This document shows positions 32,986 through 41,332 of a DNA stretch of 64,000 nucleotides, one piece after another. Both the position numbers and the translations under genes were made by a program. Within the stretch, counting starts at the first letter, position 1. The number at the start of each line of letters is the position of its first letter. The notes beneath the pieces were generated by a model, which saw only the letters and a list, made by a program, of their open reading frames with translations, did not search any database and was not told the origin of the DNA. The stretch spans positions 2,053,473 through 2,117,472 of the forward strand of contig NZ_SODP01000001.1 in assembly GCF_004365355.1 (NCBI RefSeq), in the 5' to 3' direction. The stretch is from Kribbella pratensis. GTDB lineage: Bacteria; Actinomycetota; Actinomycetes; Propionibacteriales; Kribbellaceae.

Positions 32986-32986
32986 C
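32978..32986. promoter_or_regulatory. GGTGGTAGC element before the CGNR gene
   Basis: GGTGGTAGC at the end of the MFS gene is the exact inverse of GCTACCACC at 31626-31634 in the MFS promoter. It lies 10 bases before the CGNR ATG, overlapping a possible -10 (TAGCTT). Confidence 0.35.
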
Positions 32987-32995
32987 TTGAGTCGC

Positions 32996-33685
32996 ATGCA
33001 CGCCGATCTGTCCGAGCTGCCGCTTGTCGGTGGACACCCGGCGCTCGATCTGGTCAACACGCTCGAACGCGGAGTACCAATCGACGGCGAGCCGCCGTAC
33101 GACTACCTGACCGATACGTCGGCGCTACTGCGGTGGACTGTCAGGGTGGGGCTGATCAGCGACGCGGAGGCCACGCGAGTCCGCCGGGCTTGGCGTGCGG
33201 ATACCGCCACCGCACAGGCCGGGCTGGCCGCCGTACGGGACATTCGGGAGGAACTACACCTCGCGCTGCTCGCGACGATCCCGCCGGAGCGGGGCAACGC
33301 GAACAGCCCCGCCGAAGCCGAATCGATCGCTGCCGGCGCCGCCCTGGTCGAACTCCATGGACGATGGTCCGCGGCGACCGCCCGAGCGGCACTCGTACTC
33401 GACGTAGGCGAACCGCCGAAGGTGCGGCTCGCCTACGGCACGGTGCCGGCGATGCTGATACCCGACCGGACGGCCGAGGCGACACTCGACGTACTCCTGA
33501 CAGCCGACCTGACCCGGGTACGGCGCTGTCCTGTGGACGAAGGCGGTTGCGGTTGGCTGTTCCTCGACCAGAGCCGCAACGGTTCCCGCCGCTGGTGCCG
33601 CATGGCCGACTGCGGTTCGACGGCCAAGGCGCGGCGACTCACCGAACGCCGCCGCGCCACCAGAACCGACAACCCGCCGCGCTGA
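32996..33685 (+). CDS. CGNR zinc-finger regulator (ABATE domain)
   Basis: A 229-residue protein with an N-terminal ABATE (DUF1470-like) domain, 'LVGGHPALDLVNTL', and a C-terminal four-cysteine zinc finger (RRCPVDEGGCGWLFLDQSRN...WCRMADCGSTAKARR). The usual CGNR signature reads CGST here, while the following AKARR is kept. Such proteins are presumed sugar- or drug-responsive transcription regulators. No ribosome-binding site precedes ATG 32996, so a leaderless message is likely. It probably regulates the adjacent MFS gene. Confidence 0.85.
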   Translation: MHADLSELPLVGGHPALDLVNTLERGVPIDGEPPYDYLTDTSALLRWTVRVGLISDAEATRVRRAWRADTATAQAGLAAVRDIREELHLALLATIPPERGNANSPAEAESIAAGAALVELHGRWSAATARAALVLDVGEPPKVRLAYGTVPAMLIPDRTAEATLDVLLTADLTRVRRCPVDEGGCGWLFLDQSRNGSRRWCRMADCGSTAKARRLTERRRATRTDNPPR

Positions 33686-33761
33686 CCGCCACAAGGGACC
33701 AACGGCGGCGTCGGGTGGACAATCACCTCAGCGGGGACAGTCCTAGGGGAAGGACAGCAGG

Positions 33762-34103
33762 ATGAGTGCTCAAGAGGTGGCGCCGGAGAGTCAGGGCGTG
33801 TCGGTGCAGGACCTGGCCACGGTTGAACTGGGGCCGGAGCTTCCGGGGATGGAGGGGCGGCGGCTTCGGATGCGGATGGTGACGATCGCACCGGGAGGGG
33901 TGTTCGGGCCGGTTCACGATCACGTGGGCAGGCCGGGGACCGTGTACGTCCTCGAGGGGACGATCACGGACCATCGCGACGGTGTGTCGACGGACTACGG
34001 GCCGGGACTGGGCTGGCCGGAGGACCGGAAAACCCTGCACTGGCTGGAGAACAGAGGAACCGTGCCGGCGGTGGAGATCTCGGTCGACATCGTCGGTGCA
34101 TAG
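33762..34103 (+). CDS. Cupin-domain protein
   Basis: A 113-residue single-domain cupin. The first cupin motif region reads 'GPVHDHVGRPGTVYVLEG', giving two histidines and a glutamate as probable metal ligands, and the second region includes 'TLHWLENRGTVPA'. GGGGAAGG lies upstream of the ATG. Small cupins of this type act as metal-dependent enzymes or sensors; the substrate is unknown. It is followed within three bases by a strong bidirectional hairpin shared with the convergent lpdA gene. Confidence 0.85.
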   Translation: MSAQEVAPESQGVSVQDLATVELGPELPGMEGRRLRMRMVTIAPGGVFGPVHDHVGRPGTVYVLEGTITDHRDGVSTDYGPGLGWPEDRKTLHWLENRGTVPAVEISVDIVGA

Positions 34104-34105
34104 AT

Positions 34106-34140
34106 ATCGGGCGCCGGCGGGAACCCCGCCGGCGCCCGAT
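34106..34140. terminator. 16-bp GC-rich bidirectional terminator
   Basis: A perfect 16-bp stem (ATCGGGCGCC... / ...GGCGCCCGAT) with a 3-nt AAC loop separates the convergent cupin and lpdA genes. Confidence 0.85.
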
Positions 34141-34157
34141 CGATCAAACGGTGCTGA

Positions 34158-35555
34158 TCAGAAGTTGATCATGTGGCCTTCGAGGCCGTGGAAGGCCTCT
34201 TGGAGGGCTTCGCTCAGGGTGGGGTGGGCGTGGACGTTGCGCGCCAGTTCCTTGGTGGTGAGGTCCCACTTCTGGGCGAGGGTCAGCTCGGGCAGGAGCT
34301 CGGTGACCTCGGGGCCGATCAGGTGCGCGCCGAGCAGCTCGCCGTACTTGGCGTCGCTGATGACCTTCACGAAACCGGTCGGGTCGCCGAGGCCGTGGGC
34401 CTTGCCGTTCGCGGTGAAGGGGAACTTGGCGACCTTGACGTCGAAGCCCTCCAGCCGGGCCTCTTCCTCGGTCCAGCCGAAGCTGGCGATCTGCGGCTGG
34501 CAGAACGTCGCCCGCGGGATCATCTTGTAGTCGAGCTCCATCGTCTCGTGCCCGGCGATGGTCTCGGCCGCGATCACACCCATCGCCTCGGCCGCGTGCG
34601 CGAGCATCAGCTTCGCGGTCACGTCACCGATGGCGAAGATGTTCGGCACGTTGGTCCGGCAGAAGCCGTCGATGCCGATCGCGCCGCGCTCGGTCAGCTG
34701 GACGCCGATCTTGTCCAGGCCGTAGCCGTCGACCCGCGGCTGGAACCCGATCGCCTGCAGGACCTTGTCCGCCTCGATCGTCTTCTGGGCGCCATCCTTG
34801 CCCGTCACCGTGACCTTCACCGAAGCGCCGGAGTCGTCGATCGAGTCGACCCGGGTGCCGGTCAGTACCTCGACGCCGAGCTTCTTGTACGCCTTGGCGA
34901 GCTCCTTGGAGACCTCGATGTCCTCCAGCGGCATCACCCGGTCGAGGAACTCGACGATCGTCACCTCCACGCCGTAGTTCGCCAGCACGTAGGCGAACTC
35001 GACACCGATCGCGCCGGCGCCGGCGATCACGATCGAGCCCGGCAGCTCCTCGGTGAGGATCTGCTCCTCGTACGTCACCACGCGCTCGCTGAGCTGCGTG
35101 CCGGGCAGCAGCTTCGTCGTCGCGCCGGTGGCGACGATGCAGTTGTCGAACGTGACGGTCTCCGACGAGCCGTCGTTCAGCGTGACGTCGAGGGTGTTCG
35201 CGTCGGTGAACGAGCCCCAGCCGTCGAACTCGGTGATGTTGTTCTTCTTCATCAGGAAGTGGACGCCCTTGACCCGGCCGTCCGCGACCTTGCGGCTGCG
35301 CTGCACCGCGGTGGGGAAGTCGAAGGTCACCTCGCCGCTGATGCCGAAGGTCTTCGCCTCCGTCCGGAAGATGTGCGACAGCTCGGCGTTCCGCAGCAGC
35401 GCCTTGGACGGGATACAGCCGACGTTCAGGCAGACACCGCCCCAGTACTTCTTCTCGATGATTGCGGTCTTGAGGCCGAGCTGGGCTGCGCGGATCGCCG
35501 CGACGTACCCACCCGGACCCGCGCCGAGGACAACAACGTCAAAGTGCGAGGCCAT
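34158..35555 (-). CDS. lpdA: Dihydrolipoyl dehydrogenase
   Basis: A 465-residue E3 flavoprotein that reoxidises dihydrolipoamide of 2-oxoacid dehydrogenase complexes with NAD+. FAD motif [11 protein letters not shown], redox pair [19 protein letters not shown] motif [11 protein letters not shown], second FAD motif IFAIGDVTA and the catalytic C-terminal [13 protein letters not shown] with His and Glu are all present. Unlike the diverged relative at 26349-27707, this copy has the full lipoamide dehydrogenase set, so it is the probable housekeeping enzyme. It stands alone, without E1/E2 genes, as in many actinobacteria. Confidence 0.95.
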   Translation of the reverse strand: MASHFDVVVLGAGPGGYVAAIRAAQLGLKTAIIEKKYWGGVCLNVGCIPSKALLRNAELSHIFRTEAKTFGISGEVTFDFPTAVQRSRKVADGRVKGVHFLMKKNNITEFDGWGSFTDANTLDVTLNDGSSETVTFDNCIVATGATTKLLPGTQLSERVVTYEEQILTEELPGSIVIAGAGAIGVEFAYVLANYGVEVTIVEFLDRVMPLEDIEVSKELAKAYKKLGVEVLTGTRVDSIDDSGASVKVTVTGKDGAQKTIEADKVLQAIGFQPRVDGYGLDKIGVQLTERGAIGIDGFCRTNVPNIFAIGDVTAKLMLAHAAEAMGVIAAETIAGHETMELDYKMIPRATFCQPQIASFGWTEEEARLEGFDVKVAKFPFTANGKAHGLGDPTGFVKVISDAKYGELLGAHLIGPEVTELLPELTLAQKWDLTTKELARNVHAHPTLSEALQEAFHGLEGHMINF

Positions 35556-35706
35556 GCAGTGAACTTTAATAGGTCACCCCAGCGGATCCGACACGAAGGT
35601 CGGCACTGTGGCCTGACTCATGGTCACCGTGTGTGTACCGGGGTTCCGTAAGGACCGTACGACGCCTACGCTGGGCAGGCGCCTGAGGCTATGTCATGGG
35701 GGACCG

Positions 35707-37830
35707 ATGGATCTGGGGAGACGTCGGGGGCTGCGATTCGCGGCTTTCGGCACACTGCTGGCAGCGTTCGCACTGCCGGCGTACGCCGACGACCCGACAC
35801 CCCCGCCGCCGGCCTCGGTGACCGACGTCAACCGGTCGCTCGAGCAGCTCCAGGCCGAGGCCGCCGCCGTCCAGGCCGACTTCGCCAAGGCGACCATCGC
35901 CTACACGAAGGCGCTGAAGGACGCGCAGACCGCCGAAGCGGCCGCGAAGAAGGCGGAGGCCACCGCCGCCGTTTCCAAGGGCAAGGCCGACCAGGAGCGC
36001 CGCCGGCTCGGCCTCCTGACCGCGCAGGCCTACCAGTTGGGCATCCCGACCGTGATGGGCACCGAGTCCATGCTCTGGTCGCTCGCCCCGGTCGCGGAGA
36101 ACCTCCAGGAGATCGCCGACCGGCAGACCGCGATCACGCAGCTCGGCAGCACCCAGGTCTCGCAGTACCGGACGGCGATGGAGGCCGAGTCCGAGTCGAT
36201 CCGGCTGAGGTCGGAAGCGGCCACCAAACGGCAAGCCGCGAACGACGCCGCCGGTAAGGCCCAGGACCTGAGCAAGCAGGTGCAGCAGAAGGCAGCGGAC
36301 GCGTCGGCGGCGATGGCCGACCAGACTGCCGACCTCGACGTCGCCTCCGCGCTGTCCAAGCAGTTGCAGGTGGCCCGCAACCAGCAGGCGCTCGCGCGCT
36401 GGCAGGCATACCTGGCCGAGCTGACGACCGCGAAGATCACTCCCCCGGCGGCCGCCGTACTCAAGAACCCTGCCAAGCTCCCGGCCGGGCTGGCGCCACT
36501 GACCCGCCGGGGTGCGCCGATCCCCGGTGTCGCGTCGACGGCGGTCGCCGGCCGCACCGTGCGAGTCATGTCGGCCGAGACGATCCGTGCGGTCAACCAG
36601 GCCTTCAGCCTTGTCGGCAAGCCGTACGGCGTGGCAGCCACCGGACCGGACAAGTACGGATGCCTGGGCGCGGCCCGGGTCGCGTGGCAGCCGTACACGA
36701 CGCTCCCCAACCTGGTCGGCAAGGTGTACCCCGACTACCAGGCCGTGCCGAACGCCCAGATCCAGCCGGGCGACCTGCTCGTGATGGGCAGCAAGTCGCT
36801 CGGGCTGGTCCACATCGGCATCGCGCTCGACAACGGCGAGATGATCGCCGCGGACGAGGCCAAGGGTTCGGTCGTCGTCACCACCGTCCCCGACAACCTG
36901 TACGCCGCCCTGCGTCCGACCCTCGGTGCGCCGACGAAGCCGCAGGTCGCCCCGGTCGCGACGTCCGACGCGTACGCGTTCCGCTGCGGCAACACGGCAA
37001 CGTCGTACAACGTCGGCTCGGGCGCCTGGACCTGGCCGCTGCCGGACGGAACCTACGAGATCGGTACGCCGTTCGGTCAGTCCGGGTCGGAGTGGTCGTC
37101 CGGGACCCACACCGGCCAGGACTTCCCCGCTCCGGTCGGTACGACGGTTCGCGCGGTGACGTCAGGCGTTGTCCAGGTGGAGCACCCGGCCTGGGCCGGC
37201 AACCTGGTCCGCATCGACCACGGCAACGGGCTGGAGACGCTGTACGCACACCTGAGCCGCGTCGACGTGACCGACGGGCAGCAAGTAAGGGCGGGTCAGC
37301 AGATCGGTGCTGTCGGGGCGCTGGGCAACACAACCGGTCCGCACCTGCACTTCGAGGTCCGGCTCGGCGGCGATCCGGTCAACCCGATGCCGTTCCTGGC
37401 GACCGGTTCGGCCAGCACCGGCTGGGGTGGTTACAGCAACGGCATGATCCCGGCCGGCAAACTGTGCGGGATCGGCGGCGGGCACATGCTCCGCTGCGAC
37501 GCGGCCGCGGCGTACCTGCAACTGTCCGGCGCCTACCGCGCGCAGTTCGGCAAGTCGCTGTGCATCACCGACTCCTACCGCTCGTACGCCTCCCAGGTGG
37601 ACCTGTACTCGCGCAAGCCGTCACTGGCTGCCCTCCCCGGCACCTCCAACCACGGCTGGGGCGTGGCAGTCGACCTGTGCGGTGGGATCGACAAGTACAA
37701 CACCGCCCAGTACCAGTGGATGAAGTCGCACGCTCCGAAGTACGGCTGGCTCCACCCGGCCTGGGCCGAGCAGGGCGGCAGCCGCGAAGAACCGTGGCAC
37801 TGGGAGTTCGGCAACCCGGCCAGTTCGTAG
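35707..37830 (+). CDS. Secreted multidomain cell-wall hydrolase (NlpC/P60-like, M23, VanY)
   Basis: A 707-residue exported protein. After a signal peptide (1 to about 27) comes a long Ala/Lys/Glu/Gln-rich coiled coil (about 40-250). Next is an NlpC/P60-like domain (about 288-410) with C319 (KYGCLGAARV) and H369 (LVHIGIAL). Then an M23 lysostaphin-type endopeptidase with H468/D472 (HTGQDF) and HLH 546-548. Last is a VanY/M15B D,D-carboxypeptidase with H649/D656 (SNHGWGVAVD), E695 and H698 (EPWHWEF). The P60 third catalytic position seems altered, so it may be weak or regulatory. Coiled coil plus NlpC/P60 recalls RipA-like septal hydrolases held inactive until FtsX-type activation. Start ATG 35707 has GGGGGA upstream. 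Confidence 0.9.
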   Translation: MDLGRRRGLRFAAFGTLLAAFALPAYADDPTPPPPASVTDVNRSLEQLQAEAAAVQADFAKATIAYTKALKDAQTAEAAAKKAEATAAVSKGKADQERRRLGLLTAQAYQLGIPTVMGTESMLWSLAPVAENLQEIADRQTAITQLGSTQVSQYRTAMEAESESIRLRSEAATKRQAANDAAGKAQDLSKQVQQKAADASAAMADQTADLDVASALSKQLQVARNQQALARWQAYLAELTTAKITPPAAAVLKNPAKLPAGLAPLTRRGAPIPGVASTAVAGRTVRVMSAETIRAVNQAFSLVGKPYGVAATGPDKYGCLGAARVAWQPYTTLPNLVGKVYPDYQAVPNAQIQPGDLLVMGSKSLGLVHIGIALDNGEMIAADEAKGSVVVTTVPDNLYAALRPTLGAPTKPQVAPVATSDAYAFRCGNTATSYNVGSGAWTWPLPDGTYEIGTPFGQSGSEWSSGTHTGQDFPAPVGTTVRAVTSGVVQVEHPAWAGNLVRIDHGNGLETLYAHLSRVDVTDGQQVRAGQQIGAVGALGNTTGPHLHFEVRLGGDPVNPMPFLATGSASTGWGGYSNGMIPAGKLCGIGGGHMLRCDAAAAYLQLSGAYRAQFGKSLCITDSYRSYASQVDLYSRKPSLAALPGTSNHGWGVAVDLCGGIDKYNTAQYQWMKSHAPKYGWLHPAWAEQGGSREEPWHWEFGNPASS

Positions 37831-37850
37831 CCGACCGGTAGGCTGAGGGT

Positions 37851-38309
37851 GTGGCCGAGCATGGGAGTCCCGACCGCACCGATCACAACATCACGTTGGA
37901 TGCTGCGGACGACCGGTGGGAGTGGCGCCGGAAGATTCGCGAGAATCCACGCAAGCTGATGTTCTACCGCATCGGTGTGGGCGTCCTCGGCGGCCTGCTG
38001 ATCATCGCCGCACCCCTGACCGGCTGGCTGCCGGGCCCGGGCGGGATCCCGCTGTTCATCGCCGGTCTCGCCGTGCTGGCCAGCGAGTTCGAGTGGGCCC
38101 AACGGCTGCTGTACCGGGTCCGGGACTGGGTGAAGGCGCTCACCGCCTGGACCGGCAAGCAGCCTGCCTGGCTGAAGACCCTCGGGACGCTTGCGCTGTT
38201 CCTCTGCGTGCTCGTCGCGATCTGGCTCTACCTGGCTGTGCTGGGGGTTCCGGGCTGGTTCCCGGACTCGTCGGAGTCATTCCTGCACCAACTTCCCCTC
38301 CTTGATTGA
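37851..38309 (+). CDS. TIGR02611-family small membrane protein
   Basis: A 152-residue membrane protein with a charged N-terminus, two hydrophobic segments around the typical 'LPGPGGIPLFIAGLAVLASEFEWAQRLL' block and a final helix (LALFLCVLVAIWLYLAV). This PGPGG block is characteristic of actinobacterial TIGR02611 proteins of unknown function (putative PGPGW transmembrane). It starts from GTG 37851, 20 bases after the wall hydrolase stop, so co-expression is plausible. Its end overlaps the convergent monooxygenase gene by 33 bases. Confidence 0.8.
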   Translation: MAEHGSPDRTDHNITLDAADDRWEWRRKIRENPRKLMFYRIGVGVLGGLLIIAAPLTGWLPGPGGIPLFIAGLAVLASEFEWAQRLLYRVRDWVKALTAWTGKQPAWLKTLGTLALFLCVLVAIWLYLAVLGVPGWFPDSSESFLHQLPLLD

Positions 38310-39479
38310 GTCTGTGCCGATCGAGTAGGTGGGAAGCTCAATGAGCTCGCTCATCTTCTGCGCCATCTTGATCATCTGGTTGGTGAAGAACGGGATGTCC
38401 AGGATCCGGTTCCGCGCGGTCAGCCCGAACCGGGTGGCCGGTGCCATGAACGACCCCGCCCGGCTACCGTCCTGGGTCGTCGACACGGACTTCCGCAGTC
38501 GCGCCTCGTACCGGTCGAACGCAGTGCGGAAGTCACCGTCTGCCTGCGCCAACTCCCCCGCGAGCACATAGGCGCCGACGACCGCCGTACCCGTCCCGAG
38601 GGCTCCGAACGTCGCACCGTACCCCGCGTCGCCGAGCAGCACGATCCGGTCGGTCGACCAATGATCCACGCTGACCCGGCTGATCGAGTCGAAGTACAAC
38701 TCCGTTGCCGCCGGCAACCCCTTCAGCAGCTCCGGCACATGCCAGCCCAGGCCGGTGTACTGCGCGCGCAGGATCGCCTTCTGCTGGTCGAGATCGCGCC
38801 GGTCGTAGGTCAGCTCCTTCGACCTGAACACGAACAGCGTCTGCGCCAGCCCCGGGTCGCGGCGATCCGCGCCGACGCTCGCCAGCTTCCCCGGCACGTT
38901 GTACATCAGCGTGTCCCCACTGATCCCCAGCGTGTTCGGGACCTCCCAACCGCCCACGTAGTAGTTCAGGTGGCGCTCGACGACTCGCTCCTTCGGCCAC
39001 GCGAGCCGCCGTACGACGGAATGCATGCCGTCGGCCCCGATGACCAGGTCGTAGGTGTCCTCCAGCCCGCTCTCGAACCGCACATCCACGCCGTCCGCGT
39101 GCTCTGTCAGAGTCGCGATCGAATCCCCGAAGCGGTACGTCGCCTGCGCCCGGCTGTGCTCGTACAGCACCCGCGACAGGTCTGCCCGCAGTACCTCCAG
39201 TTCTCCGCCGGCGAACTCGGCCGGCAGCCGCATCAGTTGGCGGCCCGATGCGTCGACGAACCGCATCGCGTTGCCACCGGTCTGCAGCGACCGCAGGTCC
39301 GACAGCACCCCCATCCGGTCCAGGACCGTCGTGAACACCTCGCCGCGGAAGTCCACGGCGTACCCGCCCTGCCGTAGCGCCGGGGCGATTTCGACGACCG
39401 TCACGTCGTGCCCCGCCCGACCGAGCCAGAGCGCCACCGACGGCCCCGCCACGCTCGCACCCGAAACCAGAACCTTCAT
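38277..39479 (-). CDS. FAD-dependent aromatic-type monooxygenase
   Basis: A 400-residue group A flavin monooxygenase. The N-terminal dinucleotide motif is VSGASVAGPSVALWL; the DG motif appears as 'VIGADGMHSVVRR' and the second FAD motif is 'VLLGDAGYGATFGALGTG'. Such enzymes hydroxylate phenolic or polyketide substrates with NAD(P)H and O2; some inactivate antibiotics (TetX, rifampicin monooxygenase). ATG 39479 is chosen because GGAGG stands six bases before it. It is divergent from a TetR gene across two identical-type operators and is the likely target, consistent with a drug- or phenol-inducible enzyme. Substrate unknown. Confidence 0.88.
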   Translation of the reverse strand: MKVLVSGASVAGPSVALWLGRAGHDVTVVEIAPALRQGGYAVDFRGEVFTTVLDRMGVLSDLRSLQTGGNAMRFVDASGRQLMRLPAEFAGGELEVLRADLSRVLYEHSRAQATYRFGDSIATLTEHADGVDVRFESGLEDTYDLVIGADGMHSVVRRLAWPKERVVERHLNYYVGGWEVPNTLGISGDTLMYNVPGKLASVGADRRDPGLAQTLFVFRSKELTYDRRDLDQQKAILRAQYTGLGWHVPELLKGLPAATELYFDSISRVSVDHWSTDRIVLLGDAGYGATFGALGTGTAVVGAYVLAGELAQADGDFRTAFDRYEARLRKSVSTTQDGSRAGSFMAPATRFGLTARNRILDIPFFTNQMIKMAQKMSELIELPTYSIGTDSIKEGKLVQE

Positions 39480-39501
39480 CGTCATCCTCCTGAGGAGTAA
39501 T

Positions 39502-39539
39502 TGTGTCTGCCGGACACAGTAATGTGTATGGTAGACACA
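39502..39539. promoter_or_regulatory. Tandem TetR operators between monooxygenase and TetR
   Basis: TGTGTC-TGCCG-GACACA (39502-39518) and TGTGTA-TGGTA-GACACA (39523-39539) are two 17-bp palindromes with centres 21 bp apart, two helical turns, in the divergent promoter region. Confidence 0.85.
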
Positions 39540-39574
39540 GTTCAAGTCGATTTCAGGTGGAAGAGGATCGAAGG

Positions 39575-40279
39575 ATGTCTGAGCTGCTCTGGGGCAAGCC
39601 GTCGCTGCCGAGCCGCGGCCCGAAGCCGGCGGTGACGCTGGCCGGGATCGCCGAGGCGGGCATCCGGATCGCCGACGCGGAGGGCCTCGACGCGGTCTCG
39701 ATGCAGCGGATCGCCGGCGAGCTGCCGGTGACGAAGATGGCGCTCTATCGCTACGTCCCCGGCAAGACCGAGCTGATCGCAGTCATGAGCGATCTCGCCA
39801 TGGGCGCCCCGCCAGACCGGCCAGACCTACCGTGGCGAGAGGCGCTCCACGCCTGGGCCATGGACCTGTACGACGGGTTCACGCGCCATCCCTGGCTGCT
39901 GCTGTCGACCGTCGGCCGCCGCCTGCTCGGACCGAACGAACTCGCCTGGATCGAGCGCGGCCTGGCGGCGCTGACCGGCACCGGCCTGACCGGCGGCGAG
40001 CAAATGGACTCGATTCTGGTCGTCACCAGTCACGTCCGGAACATCGCCCAGCAGTCGACGACGTTCCCCGGCCACACGACCGGTCTGACCGAAGAGGACA
40101 TGCAGGAGTCGCTGACCCAGATCCTCACCACCGAGGCCGCGCGTTTCCCCCACCTCACGACCGCACTGCGCACGGCGGCCGGCAGCGAGAACCAAGGGCT
40201 GGAGTTCGGTCTGCAGCGGATACTGGACGGTCTCGAGCTCCTGATCAGCGGTAGGAAGGCGTCGACTTCACCGCATTGA
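39575..40279 (+). CDS. TetR-family regulator with TetR_C-type domain
   Basis: A 234-residue regulator. The helix-turn-helix 'DAVSMQRIAGELPVTKMALYRYVPGKTELIAVM' and a long C-terminal domain resemble the tetracycline-repressor-like branch (PF02909 type). A basic N-terminal stretch (SLPSRGPKPAVTL) precedes it. ATG 39575 has GAGGATCGAAGG upstream. It most likely represses the divergent FAD monooxygenase and itself through the two TGTGTM-N5-GACACA palindromes. Its last 35 bases overlap the convergent araC-type gene. Confidence 0.88.
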   Translation: MSELLWGKPSLPSRGPKPAVTLAGIAEAGIRIADAEGLDAVSMQRIAGELPVTKMALYRYVPGKTELIAVMSDLAMGAPPDRPDLPWREALHAWAMDLYDGFTRHPWLLLSTVGRRLLGPNELAWIERGLAALTGTGLTGGEQMDSILVVTSHVRNIAQQSTTFPGHTTGLTEEDMQESLTQILTTEAARFPHLTTALRTAAGSENQGLEFGLQRILDGLELLISGRKASTSPH

Positions 40280-41150
40280 AACGTTGCCGATAGACCGACG
40301 CGGACAACCCGTAGTGCGACTTGAATCGGCGGGCGAAGTAGTTCTGGTCCGGCCAGCCGACCGACTCCCCGATCCGGCTGATCGGCAGCTCGGTGTGCAG
40401 CAGCCGGTCGGCCGCGAGCTCGACGCGATGACGTGACAGGTACGCCATCGGCGGCAGCCCGGTCACCGACTTGAACAATCGGACCAGATAGCCGGGCGCG
40501 AGGTGCAGTTCGCCGGCCAGGTCGGTCAGCGTCCAGTGCCGCGCCGGATCGGCCTCCATCAGCCGCATCGCGTCGAGGACGGCGGGATGTGTGTGCTCCC
40601 GCCGGTCGTCACGCTCGGTCACGGTCCGCGCGACGCAGCTCAGGTACAACGACAGCCAACCGATGATCTGGCCGCGGCTGCGGCTGAGCGGCTGATCGCG
40701 CAGCCGGCGCAATCCCTCGAGATGTCCGACGGCCTCCTCGACGGTGTCCGGATCGAGGTGCGTGGCAATCATCCCGCGACGCTGCGCGGAGAACGGCCCG
40801 GTCCACAACAGGTAACCCAGTAAGGGATCTTCGCGCGCCCAGGCCAGTTCGCGGCGGACCAGATCGGCCGAGAAGCAGCAGTTGTAGACCTCGAGCGCGT
40901 CGCAGTCGACGTATTCGTGCCAGACGCCCGGACGCAGCAGGATCGCATCGCCCGCCTCGAGTTTCTGCCGGCCGGCGAGGCTGTGGTGGACACCCTCACC
41001 GCCCGTGACCAGCAACAGCTCGAAGAAACTGTGCGTATGCAACGGGTGGGACTTTTCGTGCAGGTGTGGACCGGCGTGCACGATCGTCCCTTCGACGAAG
41101 TGCAGCACCGTCCCACGGGTCCGTACCGGCTCGTCGGCTGTGTCCGACAT
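40245..41150 (-). CDS. AraC-family regulator, cupin-sensing
   Basis: A 301-residue AraC/XylS protein: an N-terminal cupin sugar-sensing domain (HEKSHPLHTHSFFELLLVTGGEG, with histidines in the usual place) and a C-terminal double helix-turn-helix (LTDLAGELHLAPGYLVRLFKSVTGLPPMAYL ... ISRIGESVGWPDQNYFARRFKSHYGLS). Its architecture is that of RhaS/RhaR-like activators. It is divergent from the alpha-L-rhamnosidase and ABC transporter operon, so it probably activates that operon in response to rhamnose or a rhamnoside. The effector is inferred. Confidence 0.88.
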   Translation of the reverse strand: MSDTADEPVRTRGTVLHFVEGTIVHAGPHLHEKSHPLHTHSFFELLLVTGGEGVHHSLAGRQKLEAGDAILLRPGVWHEYVDCDALEVYNCCFSADLVRRELAWAREDPLLGYLLWTGPFSAQRRGMIATHLDPDTVEEAVGHLEGLRRLRDQPLSRSRGQIIGWLSLYLSCVARTVTERDDRREHTHPAVLDAMRLMEADPARHWTLTDLAGELHLAPGYLVRLFKSVTGLPPMAYLSRHRVELAADRLLHTELPISRIGESVGWPDQNYFARRFKSHYGLSASVYRQRFNAVKSTPSYR

Positions 41151-41332
41151 GGGTTCACGATACGAGCCAAGGTGCAGATCGTGCTAGACCGAGTGCACTT
41201 CGGGCTACTCGCCGGCGACTGCCGGGCACAGGATCGGGGAACAGGCGAAACGTCCCGCCGACAATCAACCGAAGAATCACCCCGCTGTGTCAGCGCACCC
41301 AATGAATCGTTTCACTCGCGACTTGGAGCCTC

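Noticed and set aside
34173..35651. A 492-codon plus-strand frame opposite lpdA
   Set aside because: It is a mirror of the conserved lpdA coding sequence, Arg/Asp/Leu-rich with no homology; such long antisense frames are expected in very GC-rich genes. The same applies to antisense frames over 41312-43429, 44151-45503, 13390-14580 and 6573-8144.
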